From assembly GCA_025453605.1 (NCBI GenBank), contig JALOPZ010000004.1, forward strand, positions 21,198 to 85,197: a stretch of 64,000 bases of DNA, in the 5' to 3' direction. Under the pieces are notes generated by a model. The model was not told where the DNA came from. It made no database searches and saw nothing but the letters and a program-made list of their open reading frames with translations. Position numbers and translations under genes: made by a program. Positions 1 to 6,218 of the stretch are shown piece by piece. Each line of letters opens with the position of its first letter. The stretch's first letter is position 1. Source of the stretch: Candidatus Margulisiibacteriota bacterium (lineage in GTDB: Bacteria; Margulisbacteria; WOR-1; O2-12-FULL-45-9; XYB2-FULL-48-7).

Positions 1-83
1 CCGTGCCGGACAAGTTCATCATCGGCTACGGTCTGGACTATAACGAAAAACTGCGGGCACTCCCCTATATCGGGACGCTTTAA
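1..83 (+). CDS. hpt: Hypoxanthine phosphoribosyltransferase, C-terminal end (partial)
   Basis: Only the last 26 codons are present, with the frame starting at base 3. The peptide VPDKFIIGYGLDYNEK and the ending LPYIGTL match the C-terminal part of hypoxanthine(-guanine) phosphoribosyltransferase, the purine-salvage enzyme that joins hypoxanthine or guanine to PRPP. The V-P-D-x-F and G-Y-G-L-D-Y residues belong to the purine-binding region of that family. The TAA stop at 81-83 overlaps the stop of the convergent LCP gene. The catalytic PRPP loop lies outside the window, so the call rests on the tail alone. Confidence 0.8.
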   Translation, partial: VPDKFIIGYGLDYNEKLRALPYIGTL

Positions 84-970
84 AAATTGGCGCGGACCGC
101 TTCGTCCAGACTCTTTTTATCCATGATCAGGATCGAACCGGCGGCCGGGTCAGCGGCGTCGGTGACCGCCGGCGTAAAGTTGGTCAGATCTTTGGTCGTC
201 AGCATGCGGGCAAAGTTCGCCAGCCGGATCATCTTGAGCAGGGGGAGATCGGTCTGGATGAAGCGCATGGCGATCGTCAGGGCGACCGGAGCCTTGATCA
301 GATTCTGCGGTTTGGTGAACGAGTGGAACAGGACATCCATGAACTGCTGCTGGCGGCCGATCCGCCCCAGATCGCCCCGGGCGTCGTGGCGGAACCGGAT
401 AAAACCTTCCAGCTGTTTGCCGCTTAACCGCTGCCGGCCTTTCTTAAGATTGATAAAGAGCCCCTGGGCCCGGTCGTTGTAGAACATGTCGTTGTCGACT
501 TCGACGTCGACCCCGCCGACCAGGTCAACCAGCTTGACCGCGGCAAAGGTGTTGATCTTGATGTAGTGGTCGATCTCGCGGCCGATCAGTTTTTCGACCG
601 TTTTTTTGATCAGCGGCGTGCCGCCGTAAACGTTGGCGGCGTTGATCTTCTGGTAGCCGTAACCGTCGATCGGGACGAAGGTGTCGCGCGGGATGGAGAG
701 GATGAACATTTTATAACTGATCGGGTCGAGCCGCATCACCATGATACTGTCGGTCCGGCCGCCGGTCTCCATGATCGGCTCCCCGGTTTCCTTGTTAAAG
801 CTGATGTCCGTTCCCAGGACCAGGATGTTGGTCGGCCGGCGGGTCATGCCGATCCGGAGAAAATGGGGGATCAGCCGCGGAGCGAACAGGTTGGCGTAAA
901 AATAGGTGATCCCCACGACAATATAGAGGAGCGCGAGCAGGCGGAGCCAGTCGGGATGGCGCCTGGTCAT
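80..970 (-). CDS. LytR-CpsA-Psr (LCP) family cell-envelope glycopolymer transferase
   Basis: This 296-residue protein has one N-terminal membrane segment (about residues 9-30) and then an LCP domain outside the membrane. Family motifs are visible: NILVLGTD (48-55), GRTD (71-74), SIPRDT (92-97) and the arginine-rich RFRHDARGDLGRIGRQ (192-207). The acidic and arginine residues in these motifs bind the polyprenyl-pyrophosphate donor. LCP enzymes transfer undecaprenyl-linked polymers to peptidoglycan or other envelope acceptors. The start codon lies 1 nt after the stop of the upstream nitroreductase gene, so the two are probably co-transcribed. The actual polymer is unknown. Confidence 0.88.
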   Translation of the reverse strand: MTRRHPDWLRLLALLYIVVGITYFYANLFAPRLIPHFLRIGMTRRPTNILVLGTDISFNKETGEPIMETGGRTDSIMVMRLDPISYKMFILSIPRDTFVPIDGYGYQKINAANVYGGTPLIKKTVEKLIGREIDHYIKINTFAAVKLVDLVGGVDVEVDNDMFYNDRAQGLFINLKKGRQRLSGKQLEGFIRFRHDARGDLGRIGRQQQFMDVLFHSFTKPQNLIKAPVALTIAMRFIQTDLPLLKMIRLANFARMLTTKDLTNFTPAVTDAADPAAGSILIMDKKSLDEAVRANF

Positions 971-971
971 G

Positions 972-1631
972 TCAGGAGCCGGAGCGCAAATAACCGACCG
1001 GGATGAGGTAGAACGGGTCCTGGGTTTCCGGCAGACCGAGCGCCTTGGCGACGACGTCGTCCCAGAAAGCGCCGATCGGCACCGCCACCAGACCGAGCGC
1101 GACCGCCTGCAGCAGGACGTTTTCGCCGACGTGGCCGATCTCCATGCTCATGTAACGGTAGGCGCGCTGGCCATACTTGGCTTCGGTGATCCGAAAATTA
1201 CCGGCGACAATGATGACCAGCGGCGCTTCGGCGATATAGCCCTGGCCGAGCGCCGCCCGGACCAGCGACGACCGTTTATCCTCGGTCGCAACCTCGATCA
1301 GTTTATGGCCGTCGGGGAGATACTGGAAAACGCCGTCCTTTTTGGCGATATAAATGGTCAGCGGGTAGAGGGAGCCGGAGGAGGGAGCGGTGCGGAAACC
1401 CCAGCTTTTTTCCGTGATCCCCTGAGCGGCCCAGAGAAGCTGGGAGATCTGCTCCATGGTCAATTCGTTGGGGAGGAAAGCCCGTTCGGAACGGCGGCGG
1501 AAGAGCGATTCTTCCAGCGTCATCTTGCCGATCAGTTTCGGGTTGGGGAGAACGATCTGTTTGCGGGCGGCGACGGCCAGGTCGATCGTCAAGCCGAGCA
1601 GCAGGAGGGAGACGAGCGCTTTTTTCAGCAT
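972..1631 (-). CDS. Exported SagB-type nitroreductase family protein
   Basis: The 219-residue protein begins with a clear signal peptide (MLKKALVSLLLLG..., cleavage near AVAA). It continues as a flavin nitroreductase fold of the SagB/ThcOx type: RRSERAF, the LLWAAQGI helix, TAPSSGSLYPL, and near the end GLVAVPIGAFWDD. Such proteins bind FMN and oxidise or reduce small substrates; those in peptide-maturation clusters make azolines, but no such cluster is here. I chose the ATG at 1631 because a -10 box TATAAT ends 6 nt before it and the residues upstream do not resemble the family. An extracytoplasmic location is unusual for this fold. The substrate cannot be told. Confidence 0.78.
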   Translation of the reverse strand: MLKKALVSLLLLGLTIDLAVAARKQIVLPNPKLIGKMTLEESLFRRRSERAFLPNELTMEQISQLLWAAQGITEKSWGFRTAPSSGSLYPLTIYIAKKDGVFQYLPDGHKLIEVATEDKRSSLVRAALGQGYIAEAPLVIIVAGNFRITEAKYGQRAYRYMSMEIGHVGENVLLQAVALGLVAVPIGAFWDDVVAKALGLPETQDPFYLIPVGYLRSGS

Positions 1632-1637
1632 ACCCGG

Positions 1638-1666
1638 ATTATAACAAATCGGAATGCCCCGGACAA
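1638..1666 (-). promoter_or_regulatory. Leaderless sigma-70-type promoter of the nitroreductase-LCP operon
   Basis: On the minus strand TTGTCC (1661-1666) is followed after 17 nt by TATAAT (1638-1643). The ATG at 1631 starts only 6 nt after the -10 box, so transcription should begin at or very near the start codon. The -35 lies inside the hairpin downstream of ssb. Confidence 0.7.
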
Positions 1667-1683
1667 CGGGGATCGTCCGGGGC
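1656..1683 (-). terminator. GC-rich hairpin downstream of ssb
   Basis: A perfect 9-bp stem, GCCCCGGAC (1656-1664) pairing with GTCCGGGGC (1675-1683), has a 10-nt loop and lies 10 nt past the ssb stop. Only a weak T-rich tract follows. It may act as a terminator or processing signal, and it overlaps the next gene's promoter. Confidence 0.5.
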
Positions 1684-1692
1684 AAACCTGTT

Positions 1693-2061
1693 TCAGAGCT
1701 CGACCAGTTCCGCGGCCGCCTTTTCCTGGGCTTTAGTTGAAGCGTTGTAGAACTTGTTATCGAGCATCTGCATCTCGTCGATCACCACTTCGGTCGAGGT
1801 CCGCTTTTGGCCGGTCTTGCTCTGATAGCTGCGGATCTGCAGCCGGCCTTCCACCGCGACCAGTTTACCCTTTTTCAGGTATTCGCCGCAGATCTTGGCC
1901 AGGCCGCCGAAAGCGACGCAGTTGATGAACTCGGCGTTATCGCTCCCGCTCCGGTTGATCGCCAGGCGAAAGTGCGTCACCGCCAGTTCGTTGCTGGTAT
2001 AACGGACCTCCGGATCGGCCACCAGCCGGCCGGCGAGGATCGATCTGTTAAGTCCCCCCAT
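1693..2061 (-). CDS. ssb: Short single-stranded DNA-binding protein lacking the acidic tip (SsbB-like)
   Basis: A 122-residue OB-fold SSB, beginning MGGLNRSILAGRL with VRYT, FRLAINR, FINCVAFGGLA and the KKGKLVAVEGRLQ strand typical of the family. It binds single-stranded DNA during replication, repair or uptake. The C-terminus ends ...AAAELVEL and lacks the conserved D-D-x-P-F tip that recruits replication and repair partners. Bacillus SsbB, the competence-specific paralogue, is also short and tipless. The ATG at 2061 is supported by a strong Shine-Dalgarno AGAGGGGG. Upstream is a sigma-54-type promoter shared in sequence with comEA, so a DNA-uptake role is likely. A general SSB function is not excluded. 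Confidence 0.9.
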   Translation of the reverse strand: MGGLNRSILAGRLVADPEVRYTSNELAVTHFRLAINRSGSDNAEFINCVAFGGLAKICGEYLKKGKLVAVEGRLQIRSYQSKTGQKRTSTEVVIDEMQMLDNKFYNASTKAQEKAAAELVEL

Positions 2062-2088
2062 TCGTATCACCCCCTCTGCGCGGTATAC

Positions 2089-2104
2089 AGCAATTTTATT
2101 GCCA
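2089..2104 (-). promoter_or_regulatory. Sigma-54-type -24/-12 promoter of ssb
   Basis: On the minus strand TGGCAATAAAATTGCT keeps the sigma-54 geometry exactly: GG and GC separated by 10 nt, as in consensus TGGCACGN4TTGCW. The predicted start near 2079 leaves a leader of about 18 nt with the AGAGGGGG ribosome site. The same 16-mer, with few changes, occurs before comEA and the ORF6N gene. Confidence 0.8.
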
Positions 2105-2144
2105 CCTCGACTCGCGGTCGGCACGAGGCGAACTGCTCGCTCGG

Positions 2145-2161
2145 TGTAGTGATTTTCGACA
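2145..2161. promoter_or_regulatory. 17-bp dyad, candidate enhancer-binding-protein site (copy 1)
   Basis: TGTAGTGATTTTCGACA has outer dyad symmetry (TGTmG-N7-CkACA). It lies 40 nt upstream of the ssb -24 element and covers the -35 region of the divergent MEMO-AMMECR1 gene. Identical or near-identical copies accompany the other two sigma-54 promoters (11126-11142 and 62672-62688). Confidence 0.72.
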
Positions 2162-2168
2162 CCCGTGT

Positions 2169-2174
2169 TATAAT
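2169..2174 (+). promoter_or_regulatory. -10 box of the MEMO-AMMECR1 gene (leaderless)
   Basis: TATAAT ends 6 nt before the ATG at 2181. No good -35 is seen at 17 nt; the 17-bp dyad occupies that place, so the factor bound there may activate or block this promoter. Confidence 0.65.
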
Positions 2175-2180
2175 TTCGAC

Positions 2181-3575
2181 ATGCGCCGGTCAATTTGGTT
2201 GCTTATATCGGTCGTATTGGCGACCGCCAGCGTGGCGGCGGTCAGGCCGGCGCAGCTGGCCGGCTCGTTCTATCCTGCCAGCAGCCTGGAAGTTTCCTTC
2301 CAGATCGATAAATTCCTCACTAAAGTTTCTCCCCGACCGCAGCGCGGTGAGATCGTCGCGCTGATCGTGCCGCACGCCGGTTACCCTTATTCCGGCCAGA
2401 CCGCCGCTTATGCTTATAAACTGCTGGCCGGCCAGGGGTACGACCGGGTAATTCTCCTTGGGGCCAGCCACCGCTTGGCTTTTGACGAGATCGCCGCGCC
2501 CGACTACACCGAATTCGCTACGCCGCTGGGGGAGGTTCCGGTCGACCGGGAATTCATCAGCCGGCTCGGTAAGCTCAGCGAGCGGATCAAAGTGAACAAC
2601 GCGCCGTTCGACCAGGCCGACAATGCGCTGGAGGTTCAGCTCCCGTTCCTGCAGTCGACGCTTGGGGAGTTCAAGATCGTCCCGCTCTTTTTCGGCGCTG
2701 TTTCCCTGGCCAACTGCCAGTCGCTCGCTTATGCCCTGAACTATCTGGTCGATGACCGGACGCTGATCGTCGCCAGCACCGACTGGTCGCACTATTATCC
2801 CGATTACCTGGGAAGAAAAATGGACCGGGAGGGGCTCAAAGCGGTGGTCGAGGGGAGCCTGGAAGCTTATATTGGAGCGCTGGCGCGCGGCGAGACCGAA
2901 GCGTGCGGCGCGCCGGCGGTGATCACGACCATGTTGCTCGCCCCGGCCCTGGGGGCGAACCGGACCGAACTGCTCAAGTACGCCAACTCCGGCGTTGGCT
3001 ACGCGTCGGTCGTCTACTACCGGGCAGAAACCAGCCTGACGGCGGGCGAGCGGCAGAAACTGCTCAAGATCGCCCGGCGGACACTGGAGAGCAAATTGGC
3101 CGGCAAAAAGCTGCCGATCTTTACCCCGCCGGAAGAGAGCCTGAACGAGCGGCGGGGGGTATTCGTTACCCTGACCGAGGATAATAAACTGCGCGGCTGT
3201 ATCGGCTATGTTCAGCCGGTCAAACCGCTCTTTGCCGCGGTCCAGGAGATGGCTGTCCAGGCCGCGACTAATGATCCGCGGTTTCTGCCGGTAGCCAAAG
3301 AGGACCTGGTGAACATCCGGCTGGAGATCTCGGTCCTCTCACGCTTGCGGCGCCTGCGGGAGGCGGCCGAGATAATGATCGGTCGGGACGGCCTGTACAT
3401 TATAAGAGGGGAGGAGTCGGGGTTGCTGCTTCCTCAGGTAGCGCTGGCAGAGGGTTGGGACCGGGACGAATTCCTGAAGCAGGTTTGCCTGAAGGCCGGA
3501 TTACCCGAAGATGCCTGGCGAGAGCCGGAGACGCTCCTTTTCCGTTTTTCCGCGGAGGTCTGGCGCGAGCCGTAA
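2181..3575 (+). CDS. Exported MEMO-AMMECR1 fusion (AmmeMemoRadiSam system B + A)
   Basis: The 464-residue protein starts with a signal peptide (MRRSIWLLISVVLATASVAA). Residues about 25-285 are a MEMO domain, related to LigB-type dioxygenases: AGSFYPA, VPHAGYPYSG, GASH, DNALEVQLPFLQ and STDWSHYYPDY. Residues about 290-464 are an AMMECR1 domain with the hallmark LRGCIGY and NDPRF. In many anaerobes these two proteins occur with a radical-SAM partner as the AmmeMemoRadiSam set, whose function is unknown. That partner is not in this window. Export of the fusion is unusual, since both domains are normally treated as cytosolic. The start is fixed by the -10 box 6 nt upstream. Confidence 0.88.
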   Translation: MRRSIWLLISVVLATASVAAVRPAQLAGSFYPASSLEVSFQIDKFLTKVSPRPQRGEIVALIVPHAGYPYSGQTAAYAYKLLAGQGYDRVILLGASHRLAFDEIAAPDYTEFATPLGEVPVDREFISRLGKLSERIKVNNAPFDQADNALEVQLPFLQSTLGEFKIVPLFFGAVSLANCQSLAYALNYLVDDRTLIVASTDWSHYYPDYLGRKMDREGLKAVVEGSLEAYIGALARGETEACGAPAVITTMLLAPALGANRTELLKYANSGVGYASVVYYRAETSLTAGERQKLLKIARRTLESKLAGKKLPIFTPPEESLNERRGVFVTLTEDNKLRGCIGYVQPVKPLFAAVQEMAVQAATNDPRFLPVAKEDLVNIRLEISVLSRLRRLREAAEIMIGRDGLYIIRGEESGLLLPQVALAEGWDRDEFLKQVCLKAGLPEDAWREPETLLFRFSAEVWREP

Positions 3576-3577
3576 AT

Positions 3578-4204
3578 ATGACCAGGAGGAGAAAAGCTGT
3601 TGTCCTGCTCTCGGGGGGGCTCGATTCGACCACCACTCTATATCACGCCTTGAAGAATGGATACAAGTGTTCGGCTCTGATCTTTGATTACGGGCAGCGG
3701 CACAAGCGCGAACTGCGTAGTGCGGTGGCGGTAGCGAAGGGCGTTTCGGTCGCGTATCACGTCATCCGGATCAAATTGCCCTGGAAAGGGAGTTCGCTGT
3801 TAGACCGAAAAACGAAAATACCGCAGAACAGGAAACTCACAGGCATCCCCTCGACCTATGTCCCGGCGCGGAACATGATCTTCCTCAGCTTCGCCCTCTC
3901 TTACGCCGAAGCGATCGGCGCGAAGGCGATCTTTATCGGCGCTAACGCGGTCGATTTTTCCGGTTATCCGGACTGCCGGCCGGCGTTCTACCGCGCTTTT
4001 CAGCGGGCGGCCGAGCGGGGGACCAGGGCGAAAAAGATCAGGATCGTCACACCGCTGCTCCGCCTGACCAAAAAAGAGATCGTCGCGCTCGGCCGCCGCC
4101 TCGGCGCCCCGCTGGAAAAGACCTGGTCCTGCTATGCCGGCGGCCGTCAGCCGTGCGGCGTTTGCGACTCCTGCCGGCTGCGGGCCAGGGGTTTCATGCT
4201 ATAA
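3578..4204 (+). CDS. queC: 7-cyano-7-deazaguanine synthase QueC
   Basis: A 208-residue PP-loop ATPase with VVLLSGGLDSTT near the N-terminus and a C-terminal zinc site in SCYAGGRQPCGVCDSC. QueC converts 7-carboxy-7-deazaguanine to preQ0 with ammonia and ATP, in the queuosine pathway. The ATG at 3578 starts 2 nt after the MEMO-AMMECR1 stop; a longer frame upstream lies inside that gene and has no family similarity. No other queuosine genes are nearby. Confidence 0.93.
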   Translation: MTRRRKAVVLLSGGLDSTTTLYHALKNGYKCSALIFDYGQRHKRELRSAVAVAKGVSVAYHVIRIKLPWKGSSLLDRKTKIPQNRKLTGIPSTYVPARNMIFLSFALSYAEAIGAKAIFIGANAVDFSGYPDCRPAFYRAFQRAAERGTRAKKIRIVTPLLRLTKKEIVALGRRLGAPLEKTWSCYAGGRQPCGVCDSCRLRARGFML

Positions 4205-4205
4205 T
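4200..4205 (+). promoter_or_regulatory. -10 box of the Amj-type flippase gene (leaderless)
   Basis: TATAAT overlaps the queC stop codon and ends 6 nt before the ATG at 4212. No clear -35 was found. Confidence 0.55.
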
Positions 4206-4211
4206 ACCGTC

Positions 4212-5030
4212 ATGAACCCGCTTTTGATCGTTTGCGTCCTGACCGGGATCATCCACTTTACCGAAACCGCCGCTTCGTCGCTCCGGCTGGCGGGGGTCAG
4301 GACCAAACAGATCGCCACCTCGCTCTCGTTCGTTAACGCCACCTTACTGATCACCCGAACATCCAATATGCTCCAGGCGCCGTTCCTCGGCGGGTTGGTC
4401 GACCACGCTATCCTGACCGGCAACCCGGCGGGATTGATCGACGGTTTCCGCAGTGTTATCTTTGCCGCCTTTATCGGCAACGCGCTCGGCGCTCTTTGCA
4501 CGCCGTTCTTTGTCGCTGTCTTCACTAAGGCGATCTACCGTTTTGAGCGGGGAGGCTCGGTCCCGCGGTTGATCGGCGCTGCGTTCAAGCCGCACAATTT
4601 CTTGGCCATCTGCCGGCAGTTTCGCCTGCCGACCCGGGCTTCATTCGTCAACCTGTCGCTCCAGGGGATGCCGCAGGGCTTTCTCTGGACGAACCTGGTC
4701 GTCGTTTCGGTCTACGCGATCGGAGTTCTCTCGTCACTTTACGCCGGGGCGCTGGTCCCGGAATTCCGGATCACCGCCTCCCAGTTATCCGCCATCGTCA
4801 ACGGGATCGCCACGATCCTGTTGGTCACCCTGGTTGACCCGACCTGCGCTTATATTACCGATCAGGCGATCCGCGGCAAACGGCGCGAGGCCGATGTCCG
4901 GGCGATGGTCTTTTACATTATTCTTGGTCGGGTAGTGGGGACGCTGATCTTGTCGCAGCTCCTCTTTATCCCCTCGGCCGAATATATCCGCAATGCCACC
5001 CTGCTGGTCAAAGGCTTTTTCAGCCATTAA
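4212..5030 (+). CDS. amj: Amj/YdaH-type lipid II flippase (DUF2837)
   Basis: This 272-residue membrane protein has about six hydrophobic segments and the Amj family signature near the N-terminus: IIHFTETAASSLRLAGVRT followed by RTSNMLQAP. Amj of Bacillus flips lipid-linked peptidoglycan precursor across the inner membrane as an alternative to MurJ. Later segments are LWTNLVVVSVYAIGVLSSL and ILLVTLVDPTCAYITD. The ATG at 4212 is chosen because a TATAAT lies 6 nt before it. It precedes ribF by 6 nt. Confidence 0.82.
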   Translation: MNPLLIVCVLTGIIHFTETAASSLRLAGVRTKQIATSLSFVNATLLITRTSNMLQAPFLGGLVDHAILTGNPAGLIDGFRSVIFAAFIGNALGALCTPFFVAVFTKAIYRFERGGSVPRLIGAAFKPHNFLAICRQFRLPTRASFVNLSLQGMPQGFLWTNLVVVSVYAIGVLSSLYAGALVPEFRITASQLSAIVNGIATILLVTLVDPTCAYITDQAIRGKRREADVRAMVFYIILGRVVGTLILSQLLFIPSAEYIRNATLLVKGFFSH

Positions 5031-5036
5031 TCCCCG

Positions 5037-5936
5037 ATGAGGATCATCAGGCACCCATTAAAGAGCAGGTTGAATAAGCCGGTCGTCGCCCTCGGGACGT
5101 TTGACGGCGTCCACGTCGGACACCGGCAGGTTTTGCGGCGCGCGGTCAAAGAAGCCGGCCAGCTCCAGACCCACTCGGCGGTCATTACCTTTGATCCTCA
5201 CCCGCAGGAAATTATCGCCCCGGGGAGAGGTTTACGGTTGCTGACAACGCTCAATGAGCGGACCGCGCTTTTTTGCGCGCTCGGGCTCGACTCGGTCATC
5301 GCCTTCCGCTTTCGCCAGGAGCTGCAGCGGCTGACCTCGCGCGAATTCATCGAACGCTATCTGGTCGGCAAATTAGGGGTGCGCGGGGTCGTAGTCGGCT
5401 ATGACTACGCTTTTGGCCGCGGCCGGCACGCCGGGGCGGCAGAGCTGAAAGAACTGGGCCGCCGCTTCGGCTTCAATGTCGTCATTGTTCCGCCGGTTAA
5501 ACGGGGACACCACCTGGCGAAATCGGGGAAGATCCGCGAGCTGCTTAGTCTTGGCGAGTTCAACCGGGCGGTCCAACTGCTTGGACACCCGTACCGGATC
5601 ACGGGGCGGGTGGTCAGGGGTAAAGGAGTAGGGAAAAAACTCGGTTTTCCCACCGCGAACTTGAAAGTTGACCCGCGCAAGCTGATCCCGGCCGAAGGGG
5701 TATATTTTGGCCGGGTTGGACCGAGAAAATGCCTGGTCAATATCGGTTCGCGGCCGACCTTCGGCGCCGGTGAGCTGCTGGTTGAGGTCCATCTCCTTGA
5801 TTTCCGGGGAAACCTGCGCGGCCAAACGCTGACGGTTGACCTGGTCCGCCGCTTCCGGGCGGAAAAACAGTTCACTGATGTTAATGACCTGATCGCCCAG
5901 ATCAAAAAGGATGTTGCCCGGGCTCGCCGGCTATGA
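5037..5936 (+). CDS. ribF: Bifunctional riboflavin kinase/FAD synthetase RibF
   Basis: The 299-residue protein has an N-terminal nucleotidyltransferase domain with ALGTFDGVHVGHR (about 18-30) and a C-terminal riboflavin kinase domain with GKKLGFPTANL. It phosphorylates riboflavin to FMN and adenylylates FMN to FAD. Placement before rpsO and pnp is common in bacteria, where ribF often follows truB. The rpsO promoter lies inside its last codons. Confidence 0.95.
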   Translation: MRIIRHPLKSRLNKPVVALGTFDGVHVGHRQVLRRAVKEAGQLQTHSAVITFDPHPQEIIAPGRGLRLLTTLNERTALFCALGLDSVIAFRFRQELQRLTSREFIERYLVGKLGVRGVVVGYDYAFGRGRHAGAAELKELGRRFGFNVVIVPPVKRGHHLAKSGKIRELLSLGEFNRAVQLLGHPYRITGRVVRGKGVGKKLGFPTANLKVDPRKLIPAEGVYFGRVGPRKCLVNIGSRPTFGAGELLVEVHLLDFRGNLRGQTLTVDLVRRFRAEKQFTDVNDLIAQIKKDVARARRL

Positions 5937-5942
5937 TATAAT
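5914..5942 (+). promoter_or_regulatory. Promoter of rpsO-pnp
   Basis: TTGCCC (5914-5919), a 17-nt spacer, and a perfect TATAAT (5937-5942). The rpsO ATG begins at 5952, so the leader is at most 2-3 nt. No Shine-Dalgarno is present. Confidence 0.8.
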
Positions 5943-5951
5943 TGTCACATA

Positions 5952-6218
5952 ATGCCATTAGCAAAAGATAAAAAGACCGAGATAATCAAGAAATTTGAGC
6001 TGCACGACGGGGATGTCGGTTCGACGGAAGTCCAGATCGCCCTCCTGACCAGCCGGATCGAACAGCTGGTCGGTCACCTCAAAAAGAACACCAATGATAA
6101 CCACAGCCGCCGCGGCCTGCTGATGATGGTCGGCCAGCGGAAGCGGCTTTTACACTATCTAAAAAGGACAGACAGTAAGAAATACGGCGAAGTTACCACT
6201 GCACTTGAACTCAGATGA
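5952..6218 (+). CDS. rpsO: 30S ribosomal protein S15
   Basis: An 88-residue protein with the S15 pattern: GSTEVQIALLTSRI, HLKKNTNDNHSRRGLL and a C-terminal LLHYLKRTD. S15 binds the central domain of 16S rRNA early in small-subunit assembly. The stop overlaps the pnp start by 4 nt (ATGA), so pnp is translationally coupled. The usual structured S15 autoregulatory leader cannot exist, because the promoter leaves almost no 5' untranslated RNA. Confidence 0.98.
   Translation: MPLAKDKKTEIIKKFELHDGDVGSTEVQIALLTSRIEQLVGHLKKNTNDNHSRRGLLMMVGQRKRLLHYLKRTDSKKYGEVTTALELR

Noticed and set aside
969..1736. 255-codon plus frame opposite the nitroreductase
   Set aside because: No motif, and the minus-strand gene has signal peptide, promoter and family motifs.
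5936..5952. S15 autoregulatory RNA leader
   Set aside because: The promoter leaves at most a few nucleotides before the rpsO start codon, too short for a structured element.
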